Shown here: in pieces, positions 25,072-33,173 of the stretch
Layout of the letters: each line of letters opens with the position of its first letter
How positions within the stretch are numbered: position 1 is the stretch's first letter
Source: Paenibacillus faecalis
GTDB taxonomy: Bacteria; Bacillota; Bacilli; Paenibacillales; Paenibacillaceae
DNA length: 64,000 bases
Direction: 5' to 3'
NCBI RefSeq assembly: GCF_900289175.1
Contig: NZ_LT985747.1
Coordinates: forward strand, 2,379,708 to 2,443,707
Notes under the pieces: generated by a model
Databases searched by the model: none
What the model saw: the letters and a program-made list of their open reading frames with translations, nothing else
What the model was told of the DNA's origin: nothing
Program-made: the position numbers and the translations under genes

Positions 25072-25890
25072 ATGAAAAAAGTAATACCTACTTTACTAGC
25101 TTTTTTATTATTTTTTAGTTTTAACCAGAGTGTCTTTGCTACTTCTATAGGAAAAAGCCTCCCACTTCCCGAGGAAGGTTGGATAAGATTTGATGACACA
25201 GCACCTGAACTGGTTTATTCACTTGATCAATGGGTACCAATAGATAATTCAGGGACTGATTACAACAGAACTGTTCTTGGTGCAAAACATAAGAAAAAAA
25301 GTGAAATTAAATTTAAGTTTGAAGGAACAAAAATTCGATTAATAATTAATTCTTCAAACTCTTATACGAGTAAAGTCGGAGTTAGTATTGATGGAGTGAC
25401 AGAATATTTCTCTGCTCGTAATGAAACTGGGTGGAAACATAATATTCTTAGCTATGAAAAAACAGGACTTGATGTTGGCTTACATGAAATAGTAATTTGG
25501 ACAGAAGAACCATCCCCAAATGTTGTAGTCTATGACTATCGATTAGATGCAATAGACGTTGATGGAAAATTAGTTGATTACGAAACTGAAGTGCCAACAG
25601 CTCCAATAGAAAAACCTGAACAGCCACCTGTTGATCCAGTGCCGCAACCTTCCGGTGATCGAGCAATACTTGTGATTACATATATCACAGGTCTAGAAAA
25701 AGAATATGACCTTTCCATGGATGAGGTAAATAGTTTTATAGATTGGTATGATAATAAGGATGTAGGAATAGGTCCATCAAAATTCGCAATCAATAAGCAC
25801 AACAATAATAAAGGACCATTCAAGAGACGAACTGATTATGTAATCTTTAATAATATCCTTACTTTTGAAGTGAACGAGTACTCACTGTGA
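25072..25890 (+). CDS. secreted protein with galactose-binding-like domain
   Basis: A 272-residue secreted protein. The chosen ATG (25072) gives an ideal signal peptide, KKVIPTLLAFLLFFSF with cleavage after VFA; the longer frame from 25018 adds 18 polar residues without a good ribosome binding site. Residues 25-165 form a beta-sandwich like galactose-binding domains (GWIRFDDTAPEL, GTKIRLIINSS, GLHEIVIWTEE). A Pro-rich linker leads to a C-terminal 60-residue module with SFIDWYDNKDVGIGPSKFAI and FEVNEY, which I have seen on other Firmicute surface or phage proteins. A surface-binding role is inferred. Confidence 0.7.
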   Translation: MKKVIPTLLAFLLFFSFNQSVFATSIGKSLPLPEEGWIRFDDTAPELVYSLDQWVPIDNSGTDYNRTVLGAKHKKKSEIKFKFEGTKIRLIINSSNSYTSKVGVSIDGVTEYFSARNETGWKHNILSYEKTGLDVGLHEIVIWTEEPSPNVVVYDYRLDAIDVDGKLVDYETEVPTAPIEKPEQPPVDPVPQPSGDRAILVITYITGLEKEYDLSMDEVNSFIDWYDNKDVGIGPSKFAINKHNNNKGPFKRRTDYVIFNNILTFEVNEYSL

Positions 25891-25984
25891 AAAATAAAAC
25901 AGCAAACAGACCTACCAGCACATATACCTTCGCTAGCGTTGCAATGGATGAAACAAGTGCATCAACACCAAACTTATTCATCAT
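25859..25984 (-). CDS. small hydrophobic peptide, 41 residues
   Basis: An ATG at 25984 follows GGAG with 7-nt spacing and opens a 41-codon frame to TAA at 25859, overlapping the 3' end of the secreted-protein gene on the other strand by 32 bp. The sequence has one hydrophobic helix, KVYVLVGLFAVLFFTV, with a basic end (TRSLQK). No family is recognised. The size and the antisense overlap resemble type I toxin-like peptides, but no antisense RNA promoter could be confirmed. Confidence 0.4.
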   Translation of the reverse strand: MMNKFGVDALVSSIATLAKVYVLVGLFAVLFFTVSTRSLQK

Positions 25985-26131
25985 ATCATTTCTCCGTGGA
26001 CCTAGTTAGTAACACTTGAACAATATGGATGAATTCGAGAATCATTTCAAAAAAATTTTCGAATAAAATGTGGGTGTTTTGTGAGTGCCACACTCTCCCG
26101 ACACCCCCGCTTCATTTCACCCAAAAAAACA

Positions 26132-26163
26132 AAAACCCCCAGCGCCTAGAGCGCCAAGGGTTT
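26132..26163 (-). terminator. glnA terminator
   Basis: GC-rich stem CCCTTGGCGC/GCGCTGGGGG on the minus strand with a 5-nt loop, followed by TTTTTG and seven T residues, six bases after the glnA stop. Confidence 0.92.
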
Positions 26164-26169
26164 CAGGTA

Positions 26170-27498
26170 TTAATACATCGTGAGGTATTGGTCACGTTCC
26201 CATTGATGAACTTGTGTGCGGTACATATCCCATTCGATCTCTTTCAGCTCGAAAAAGTGGGCCAGTGCATGATCGCCCAGTGCATCACAGATGACTTCAT
26301 CGCGAAGCAGTTCATTCACGGCTTCCTTCAGATTGGCAGGCAAACTCGGAATCCCTTCTTCAATTCGCTCTTCATCCGACATCACATAGATGTTGCGATC
26401 GATCGGAGCTGGCAGTGGCAGTTTACGCTTAATTCCGTCCAGTCCTGCTTTAAGCATGACAGCCAAGGCCAGATAAGGGTTCGCAGCCGGGTCCGGGTTA
26501 CGAACTTCAACACGAGTGCTTAGACCGCGAGAAGCCGGGATACGAATCATCGGACTTCGGTTGCTTGCAGACCAAGCGACATAACATGGAGCTTCATAGC
26601 CCGGAACAAGACGCTTATACGAGTTTACGGTAGGATTCGTAATCGCTGCAAAAGCCCGTGCATGCTTCAGCTGCCCAGCCATGAAATGACGCGCATTTTC
26701 GCTAAGGCCCAGCTCATCATTTTCATCAACAAACATATTTTCCTTGCCATTAAAGAGCGACATATTACAGTGCATCCCTGAACCGTTTACGCCAAACAGC
26801 GGTTTAGGCATAAATGTAGCGATCAAACCGTGCTGACGTGCAATGGTTTTAACAACAAGCTTGAAGGTTTGGATTTGGTCCGCTGCTTTCACAGCATTCG
26901 CATATTTGAAATCGATCTCGTGCTGTCCTGGAGCTACTTCATGGTGGGACGCTTCAATTTCAAATCCCATCTCTTCCAAAGTAAGCACGATATCGCGGCG
27001 GCAGTTCTCACCAAGGTCCGTAGGAGCAAGATCAAAATAACCGCCCTGGTCATTCAGCTCCATGGTCGGATTGCCTTTTTCATCTGTCTTGAACAGGAAA
27101 AACTCCGGCTCCGGTCCTACATTCATCGCTGTAAAACCCATTTCTGCCGCTTCTTTCAAACTTCTCTTCAATATCCCGCGTGGATCGCCTGCGAACGGAT
27201 GACCGTCCGTCGTGTAAATGTCACAGATGAGACGCGCTACACGATCTTGAGAAACCCAAGGGAAAATAACCCAGGTTTCGAGATCCGGATAAAGATACAT
27301 ATCGGACTCTTCGATCCGTACATAGCCTTCAATAGAAGAACCGTCAAACATCATTTTGTTATCCAAAGCTTTCGGCAGCTGACTTACGGGAATCTCTACG
27401 TTCTTTATCGTTCCCAGCAAGTCGGTAAACTGCAGTCGGATAAACCTAACGTTTTCCTCTTTGGCAATGCGCAGAATATCTTCTTTAGAATAACTCAA
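26170..27498 (-). CDS. glnA: glutamine synthetase type I
   Basis: Makes glutamine from glutamate, ammonia and ATP; the 442-residue chain from the TTG at 27498 fits the Gram-positive GSI-alpha class. That start aligns with the B. subtilis GlnA N-terminus and has GGGAGAGG seven bases upstream; a GTG at 27516 is possible but lies within this ribosome binding site. Motifs include [16 protein letters not shown] (with the Arg that senses glutamine), [18 protein letters not shown] and the C-terminal RDQYLTMY. It lies 126 bp after glnR with a hairpin repeat between. In Bacillus its product also controls GlnR and TnrA by feedback. Confidence 0.96.
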   Translation of the reverse strand: MSYSKEDILRIAKEENVRFIRLQFTDLLGTIKNVEIPVSQLPKALDNKMMFDGSSIEGYVRIEESDMYLYPDLETWVIFPWVSQDRVARLICDIYTTDGHPFAGDPRGILKRSLKEAAEMGFTAMNVGPEPEFFLFKTDEKGNPTMELNDQGGYFDLAPTDLGENCRRDIVLTLEEMGFEIEASHHEVAPGQHEIDFKYANAVKAADQIQTFKLVVKTIARQHGLIATFMPKPLFGVNGSGMHCNMSLFNGKENMFVDENDELGLSENARHFMAGQLKHARAFAAITNPTVNSYKRLVPGYEAPCYVAWSASNRSPMIRIPASRGLSTRVEVRNPDPAANPYLALAVMLKAGLDGIKRKLPLPAPIDRNIYVMSDEERIEEGIPSLPANLKEAVNELLRDEVICDALGDHALAHFFELKEIEWDMYRTQVHQWERDQYLTMY

Positions 27499-27541
27499 TT
27501 TAATCCTCTCCCTCACTAGCCTGTATATATTTATATTTTAT

Positions 27542-27606
27542 CAAGAAGAAACGCCTTCGCGTTTATGACGTCAGCGTTTCTTCGAGAAATATGGAGTCAA
27601 GTATGC
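27542..27606. repeat. hairpin repeat element, copy 2
   Basis: CAAGAAGAAACGCC and GCGTTTCTTCGAGAA arms with tail CAAGTATGC, matching copy 1 at 18332. It lies between glnR and glnA and could be a partial transcriptional attenuator or processing site. Confidence 0.62.
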
Positions 27607-27624
27607 ACTGAAATAAACACGATC

Positions 27625-28035
27625 TTATTGTTTAAAAAATCGGGATAGTTCTCCTTGAATCAACGACACTTGTCCCGGTCTGTTCCCCACAAGCAACTCT
27701 TGTTTTAATAAACGCCGGAGCTGCGATTCCGACATTTCTTTACGTCTGCTCTCAGTATCCGGTGTAATGACGGTTGCCTCTTCCGATTCCTTCGTTACCG
27801 GGTTCATCACCTGCTTAATCCCTGCAATATTAACGCCCTTCTCAATCAATGCTTTAATCTCAAGCAGTCGTTCCACATCATTAAAAGAAAATAGGCGCTG
27901 GTTGCCTGACGTTCGGGCAGGTACGATCAAACTATGCTGCTCGTAATAACGTATTTGCCTGGCGGACAAATCGGTGAGCTTCATGACTATTCCAATGGGG
28001 AATAAAGCCATATTCCTCCGGATTTCATCACCCAT
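27625..28035 (-). CDS. glnR: nitrogen regulator GlnR
   Basis: A 136-residue MerR-family repressor of glnRA and other nitrogen genes. The N-terminal FPIGIVMKLTDLSARQIRYYEQ winged helix is typical, and the protein ends in a short feedback-sensing tail (RRLLKQELL to FFKQ), which in B. subtilis GlnR is auto-inhibitory. The ATG aligns with family starts, with GGAAGG upstream. A promoter and a perfect GlnR box lie upstream, so autoregulation together with glnA is well supported. Confidence 0.95.
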   Translation of the reverse strand: MGDEIRRNMALFPIGIVMKLTDLSARQIRYYEQHSLIVPARTSGNQRLFSFNDVERLLEIKALIEKGVNIAGIKQVMNPVTKESEEATVITPDTESRRKEMSESQLRRLLKQELLVGNRPGQVSLIQGELSRFFKQ

Positions 28036-28070
28036 GACTCATCAACCTTCCAAGTGATCTTTTCTGTTAC

Positions 28071-28099
28071 ATTGTATATTTCCTGCTTTACCGTGTCAA
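28071..28099 (-). promoter_or_regulatory. glnR promoter
   Basis: -35 TTGACA, 17-nt spacer, -10 TACAAT on the minus strand, ending 36 bp upstream of the glnR start. Confidence 0.8.
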
Positions 28100-28104
28100 T
28101 CCCA

Positions 28105-28121
28105 TGTCAGAATATCTTACA
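28105..28121. promoter_or_regulatory. GlnR/TnrA operator
   Basis: On the minus strand TGTAA-GATATTC-TGACA, an exact fit to TGTNAN7TNACA. It lies just upstream of the glnR -35 element and overlaps the last codons of the ynbB-like gene. Confidence 0.85.
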
Positions 28122-29370
28122 ACAAGTTCCGTTCTTTCATGGATTGCAATGCCATAAGCACTCCATACTTGACATGGGAATAAGTTAAACCGCCTTGCAT
28201 ATAACCAATATAAGGCTCACGAATCGGCGCATCGGCTGACAGTTCCAGACTGCCACCTTGAATGAACGTTCCGGCCGCCATAATAACGGGGTGCTCATAA
28301 CCAGGCATCTCCCAAGGCTCAGGCACTACATGACTGTCGACTGCAGATGCCCGCTGAATCCCCTGAACAAAAGCGATTAAATGTTCCGGACCAGAGAAAG
28401 AAATCGCCTGAATCAAGTCGGTTCGCTTCTCATTCCAGGCCGGCTTGGTCACGAAACCTACCTCTTCAAAAATAGCAGATGCAAAAACACTCCCTTTTAA
28501 CGCTTGTCCAACGGTATTCGGCGCAAGAAACAATCCCTGATACATCCCGCGTGTCGTTCCAAGCATTGCACCTACTTCGCGGCCGATGCCGGGAGCTGTC
28601 AGCCTGTTTGCAGCTTGATCTACATATATCTCTTTACCGCAAATATAACCTCCGGTTTCCGCTATTCCACCTCCCGGATTTTTAATTAGTGAGCCTGCCA
28701 TCAGATCGACACCAAACTCTGTCGGCTCATGCTCTTCTGAGAACTCTCCGTAACAGTTATCTACAAACACGATGACATCCGGCTTAATCGCTTTAACCTT
28801 CTCCACCATCAATCCGATTTCTTCTACCGTGAAGGAGGAACGCCAATCATAACCGCGTGAGCGCTGGATGCCAATCACCTTTGTTGCCGGGGTGATCGCT
28901 TTAGCAACACCTTCCCAGTCCACTTTTCCATCCTCAAGCAGATCCACTTCTCCATAGCGAATGCCAAAATCCTTCAGTGAGCCCGCTCCATCGCCCTCTT
29001 CTCCAATAACTTGATGGAGCGTGTCATATGGACGACCCGTTATGTATAACAGCTCATCTCCCGGCCGCAAAACCCCAAACAAAGCGGTCGATATCGTATG
29101 CGTCCCGGACGCAAAATGAGGACGCACCAGGGCCGATTCGGCCCCGAATACGTCTGCATATACTTCATCCAGTACTTCCCGGCCGCGGTCATTGTAGCCA
29201 TAACCTGTTGAACCTGCAAAATGAAAATCACTGACTTTACTGCGCTGAAACGCTTCAATGACCTTCCATTGATTGTAATCAACAATGCGGTCGATCTCTC
29301 GTATTTTTTCTTCTACCTTCTTTTCTGCCTTTACACTTAACTCTAAGATGTCTTGCGAAAAAGTTGCCAT
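28117..29370 (-). CDS. ynbB: YnbB-like PLP-dependent protein (aluminium-resistance / methionine gamma-lyase family)
   Basis: A 417-residue fold-type I PLP enzyme. Family features: DFHFAGSTGYGYNDRGRE near the N-terminus, HFASGTHTI, VDNCYGEF and the PLP-lysine loop SLIKNPGGGIA. It is annotated in relatives as aluminium-resistance protein or methionine gamma-lyase-like, although the true substrate of YnbB is not established. It lies upstream of glnR as in B. subtilis, and its last codons carry the GlnR operator. Length is normal. Confidence 0.92.
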   Translation of the reverse strand: MATFSQDILELSVKAEKKVEEKIREIDRIVDYNQWKVIEAFQRSKVSDFHFAGSTGYGYNDRGREVLDEVYADVFGAESALVRPHFASGTHTISTALFGVLRPGDELLYITGRPYDTLHQVIGEEGDGAGSLKDFGIRYGEVDLLEDGKVDWEGVAKAITPATKVIGIQRSRGYDWRSSFTVEEIGLMVEKVKAIKPDVIVFVDNCYGEFSEEHEPTEFGVDLMAGSLIKNPGGGIAETGGYICGKEIYVDQAANRLTAPGIGREVGAMLGTTRGMYQGLFLAPNTVGQALKGSVFASAIFEEVGFVTKPAWNEKRTDLIQAISFSGPEHLIAFVQGIQRASAVDSHVVPEPWEMPGYEHPVIMAAGTFIQGGSLELSADAPIREPYIGYMQGGLTYSHVKYGVLMALQSMKERNLL

Positions 29371-29410
29371 AACGTCCTGGTCTCTCCTCTGTCATCTTTC
29401 ATAATTGTAT

Positions 29411-30703
29411 CTAGTGTTCGATATAGCTCGTGAGCATATAGCCCATCTTTTCATAATCAGCTTTGTTGATCCGGACTTTATATATAATGTCATCCTCTTT
29501 AATCGTCTGTTCAATCACATCCCCAATCCGGAATACAACAGAGCTGACATCCCCACGATCCGCCGGAATGCGAAATTTCAGTTCCCCTCCGGATAGATGA
29601 TCCTGAATGGCGTGCCGAACAGCATCCATATCGGCCTCATCATAAGCGCTTATTTTCAGAAAGCCTTCCCCGGAAGGAAGCATCTCAAGCTGCTCCGGGC
29701 TACAGAGGTCTTTTTTGTTAAACAGAACGAGCTGCGGCTTATCCGCCGCTCCCAGCTCTTCCAAAATGGATTGAACGACCGCTATCTGTTCCTCACGCAT
29801 CGCTGACGAAGCGTCAACAACATGCAAAATCAGATCAGCTTCATTCACTTCTTCCAATGTTGCCCGAAACGCAGCAACGAGGTCGTGCGGTAGATTTTGA
29901 ATAAATCCAACCGTGTCGGTTAACACCACCCCTTTGCCACTTGGCAGCTCTAGCACGCGGGATGTCGGATCAAGCGTTGCAAACAATTGATTTTCAATGT
30001 AAACATCGGCTGCTGTCAGTTTGTTCAAAAGGGTAGATTTTCCTGCATTCGTATAACCAACCAGAGCAACTTGAACCGTTCCGGTCTTTTTGCGACGTTC
30101 GCGATAAAGAGCACGATGCTTCGTAATTTCCTCTAGCTGACGCTTCAAGTCACTGATCCGGCCTCTGATATGCCGGCGGTCGGTCTCTAGCTTGCTTTCG
30201 CCGGGACCTCTCGTCCCTATACCACCTCCAAGCCGTGACAGATTTTTACCGTGACCGGACAAACGCGGCAGCAAATAACTGTGCTGTGCAAGCTCCACCT
30301 GGATAATACCTTCACGCGTCTTGGCACGCTGAGCGAATATATCTAAAATCAATTGTGTCCTGTCAATAATTTTCACATCTAAAGCCTCTTCAAGATTGCG
30401 CACCTGTGCTCCAGACAGCTCCTGGTCAAAAATGGCCGTATTGGCTTCAAGACCATCAATTAACATCCGGAGTTCTTCCACTTTTCCTCTCCCAATAAAC
30501 CATTTGGAATCCGGTGTTTCACGGTTTTGAGTCACTACCTCAAGCACCTGCACACCGGCGGTTTCCGCGAGCTGAACAAGCTCCTGAAGTGAGTGCTCGG
30601 GGGTCATGTCAGACCGCTTCACCTGATCGGTGACAAGACTGACCAATACAGCTTTGTCCGGCACCTCGGTCCTCGTCTCGTGTATGTTATTTGCCATAAT
30701 CAT
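29411..30703 (-). CDS. hflX: ribosome-associated GTPase HflX
   Basis: A 430-residue GTPase that splits stalled or heat-damaged ribosomes. The N-terminal ATP-binding-like domain ends in the conserved GGGIGTRGPGESKLE and a coiled linker. The G domain has G1 GYTNAGKST, G3 DTVGF and G4 NKKD; the C-terminus is short. The ORF begins MIMANN; either of the first two Met codons is possible. It sits 40 bp upstream of ynbB in the spoVK-hflX-ynbB-glnR-glnA order known from B. subtilis. Confidence 0.95.
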   Translation of the reverse strand: MIMANNIHETRTEVPDKAVLVSLVTDQVKRSDMTPEHSLQELVQLAETAGVQVLEVVTQNRETPDSKWFIGRGKVEELRMLIDGLEANTAIFDQELSGAQVRNLEEALDVKIIDRTQLILDIFAQRAKTREGIIQVELAQHSYLLPRLSGHGKNLSRLGGGIGTRGPGESKLETDRRHIRGRISDLKRQLEEITKHRALYRERRKKTGTVQVALVGYTNAGKSTLLNKLTAADVYIENQLFATLDPTSRVLELPSGKGVVLTDTVGFIQNLPHDLVAAFRATLEEVNEADLILHVVDASSAMREEQIAVVQSILEELGAADKPQLVLFNKKDLCSPEQLEMLPSGEGFLKISAYDEADMDAVRHAIQDHLSGGELKFRIPADRGDVSSVVFRIGDVIEQTIKEDDIIYKVRINKADYEKMGYMLTSYIEH

Positions 30704-30779
30704 TGCTCCTTTAATTCCGGTTTCTTATTGGTTACATCTAGCCATCACTATTAGGCATATTATTCCCAGCTCTAAAAAG

Positions 30780-31760
30780 CTATTGTTTACCTACCAGTTT
30801 AAAATCCTCCGGACGAAGCGTCATCAACTCAAGCTTGCTCGGATTTCCGGCAACATATTGATTGAGCAAGCGCACTGCCTGATTCCGGATCGATTTTTCA
30901 ATCAGATTTCGAACATATCGGGCATTGCTAAAAGCATGAAGTTGACTCTCTTTCTCCACCTGAAGATGCTCCCTCAGTTTCATCATAGACTGCGGCATAA
31001 GAATATAATCCCTTTCCTTGGCCATCAGTTCGGAAATTTGAATTAACTGGTCCATATTATAATCCGGGAAATCCATCTGGATCGGGAATCGCGAATGAAG
31101 TCCAGGGTTACTGCACATAAAAAAATCAATTTCATCCGAATAACCCGCCAAAATCAGAATGAACTGGTTCTTGTGGTCCTCCATCGCCTTAACAAGCGTA
31201 TCGATCGCTTCCTTGCCGAAATCTTTTTCCCCGCCCCGGGCCAGGCTGTATGCTTCATCGATGAATAAAATACCGCCGATGGCCTTCTTCACCAAATCTC
31301 TTGTTTTCTGTGCTGTGTGTCCAATATATTCGCCCACAAGATCCGCACGCTCAACTTCAATCAGATGACCTTTGTTCAGAACGCCCATTTTTTGAAACAG
31401 CTTGGCGATAATTCGTGCAACCGTCGTTTTTCCTGTACCTGGGTTTCCTTTAAAAATCATATGAAACACATGACCGCCGCTTAATAAGCCGATCTCAGAA
31501 CGCATCTGGGCCACTTGAAGCAAAGCGTAAATTTCGTAAACCAGCTCTTTAATCTGGTCAAGCCCCACCAGTTGATCAAGCTCTTTTTGAATTTCCTGGA
31601 ATAGACCGTGCTGCGGCAATGGACTCGGCGATGGGACCGGGTCGCGCTCGGGAACCGCAGTGCTGACCAGTGGAGGACTGGCGCTGCGGAGCACGACATT
31701 GATCTGTCTGGATGGCCGCCTTTCAGAACGGCTTTCACTGGCCGTTACACGTCCGTTCAT
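30780..31760 (-). CDS. spoVK: stage V sporulation protein K, AAA+ ATPase
   Basis: A 326-residue CbbX/SpoVK-type AAA+ ATPase made in the mother cell during spore maturation. Residues 1-55 are a divergent low-complexity Pro/Ser-rich extension. The AAA core has Walker A GNPGTGKTT, Walker B GILFIDEAY and arginine-bearing SRFPIQMDFPDY. The length is close to the family's. In B. subtilis expression depends on sporulation sigma factors; no consensus was confirmed here. Confidence 0.92.
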   Translation of the reverse strand: MNGRVTASESRSERRPSRQINVVLRSASPPLVSTAVPERDPVPSPSPLPQHGLFQEIQKELDQLVGLDQIKELVYEIYALLQVAQMRSEIGLLSGGHVFHMIFKGNPGTGKTTVARIIAKLFQKMGVLNKGHLIEVERADLVGEYIGHTAQKTRDLVKKAIGGILFIDEAYSLARGGEKDFGKEAIDTLVKAMEDHKNQFILILAGYSDEIDFFMCSNPGLHSRFPIQMDFPDYNMDQLIQISELMAKERDYILMPQSMMKLREHLQVEKESQLHAFSNARYVRNLIEKSIRNQAVRLLNQYVAGNPSKLELMTLRPEDFKLVGKQ

Positions 31761-31839
31761 AGCTCCTCACCTCTTTATCCAAAGGGCTCAATATCTATTC
31801 CAATGTATTCTATTTAAAAGCAGGTTATTAGAAGTTTCA

Positions 31840-32496
31840 TCACTTCCATCCGAATTGAATGAGAATTCGGTCAAATGTCCACTTGGTGTAAGCCAGAATC
31901 TCACGACCTTTATGCTTGGCCATAGGCAGGACAGTAGAAGTCGTCAATGCCATTTCCGGATTATCATAATTCAGCGTTTCCGCGACTTCCAGCGATCTCG
32001 TGCCATGATAATCATGAGTGACAATAATCGCGGAAGACCACCCGTGCTCTTTCATGATGCGTTGACTGAACAACAGATTTTCATATGTGCTTGTCGCTTC
32101 ATTTTCAAGAAAAATATCATCTTCCTGAACGCCTGCTTCAACAAGATAATTTCGCATTCCTTCAGCTTCCGTATATTTTAGCCCCGGTGCATCCAGCCCC
32201 CCTGTGACGATGATGGAATCATAAAATCCTTCTTCATATAGGGTCAGTCCATGCTCCAATCTTTCCCTAAGTCCGGGACTAGGCTGGTCCCCCCACATAG
32301 AGGCGCCTAGTATGATGCCGACATCTGCTTTCACTGTCACCGTGCTTTCGGCTCTATTAATTTGAAAATACACATAAGCAACCCAAACGAGCCCCAGCAA
32401 AAACAGAGCAAGCAATCCATATAGTATCCGTTTTCGCCAAGATCGGCCTTGGGAACGGCTTGAGCTCTTTATTTTGGTGAACATAGGCTCGCGCAT
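31840..32496 (-). CDS. YdcF/DUF218 family membrane protein
   Basis: A 218-residue protein with a basic N-terminus, one transmembrane helix (about 25-45: ILYGLLALFLLGLVWVAYVYF) and an extracytoplasmic DUF218/YdcF domain. Family marks are DVGIILGASMWGDQPSPGLRERL, IIVTGG, EAEGMRNYLVEAGV, ENEATSTYENL and VTHDYHGTRS. Relatives such as SanA/YdcF bind nucleotides or act in envelope processes, but no reaction is proven. Its start overlaps the ntdP stop by one base, so the two are coupled. Confidence 0.85.
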   Translation of the reverse strand: MREPMFTKIKSSSRSQGRSWRKRILYGLLALFLLGLVWVAYVYFQINRAESTVTVKADVGIILGASMWGDQPSPGLRERLEHGLTLYEEGFYDSIIVTGGLDAPGLKYTEAEGMRNYLVEAGVQEDDIFLENEATSTYENLLFSQRIMKEHGWSSAIIVTHDYHGTRSLEVAETLNYDNPEMALTTSTVLPMAKHKGREILAYTKWTFDRILIQFGWK

Positions 32497-33053
32497 TATT
32501 TGTTCCTCCTAAATTCTCCGTTATGAAATAAACGGTCACGATGCTCAAGCGACATCATAAAGTAAGGAAATTCATGTGCGTCAATGGCGCGCAATATTTT
32601 GCGAGCTGTCACCTTGGCCTGCCGATAATCATCACGGGTAATATCATTTCGCGAAAGCGCATCTTCCAATTCATCCTCATCCAGCAAAAAAACTTCACCG
32701 TTCTTATTTACCACAACATCCAAATATAAATCATCAAACCATGGAACGCCCTGGTCGGTGACCCCCTGCTTCTTGCAGATATCAATATACCATTGTACGA
32801 TTTGACGCTTGTCATCGAACATGGCTGTAACAATAAAATGGCTGTCTTTAGGAAAATATTGCAACCACGAATACCCTTTATCTGCAATGCGATATGTATG
32901 TTCTCCGTAGGTTTTCCACAGCGGTTCTTTCAAGCCGTATATCGTATATAAAGTAAGATATCCCGTGAACTGATCACATTCCACATAACGGGAAGTGAAA
33001 TGCCTGCGGGTGATGCGGCGCCAATTCGCCCGGTCTCCGAATTTACGTTTCAT
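32496..33053 (-). CDS. ntdP: nucleoside tri-/diphosphatase NtdP (DUF402 family)
   Basis: A 185-residue DUF402 beta-barrel phosphatase hydrolysing nucleoside tri- and diphosphates, as for Staphylococcus Sa1684. The start at 33053 (MKRKFGDRANW) is chosen because GGGGAGGAAAGG lies upstream; the ORF's first ATG at 33071 overlaps that site. Family signatures are WLQYFPKDSHFIVTAMFDD and YLDVVVNKNGEV with DEDELEDAL, which supply the acidic metal ligands. It forms a two-gene operon with the ydcF-like gene. Confidence 0.9.
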   Translation of the reverse strand: MKRKFGDRANWRRITRRHFTSRYVECDQFTGYLTLYTIYGLKEPLWKTYGEHTYRIADKGYSWLQYFPKDSHFIVTAMFDDKRQIVQWYIDICKKQGVTDQGVPWFDDLYLDVVVNKNGEVFLLDEDELEDALSRNDITRDDYRQAKVTARKILRAIDAHEFPYFMMSLEHRDRLFHNGEFRRNK

Positions 33054-33110
33054 GGAACCTTTCCTCCCCATATCGTAACCTCAGCTTACCACATTTAAGT
33101 TTCACACTCA

Positions 33111-33144
33111 AAAAATGGAGCCTCCGCTTTTATGCGGAGGCTCC
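33111..33144 (-). terminator. PBP1A terminator
   Basis: Perfect 11-bp stem GGAGCCTCCGC/GCGGAGGCTCC with a 6-nt loop, followed on the minus strand by ATTTTTTGAG. Confidence 0.92.
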
Positions 33145-33173
33145 GGTGTGTTCCAAAAGCAATTGCGAATCGG

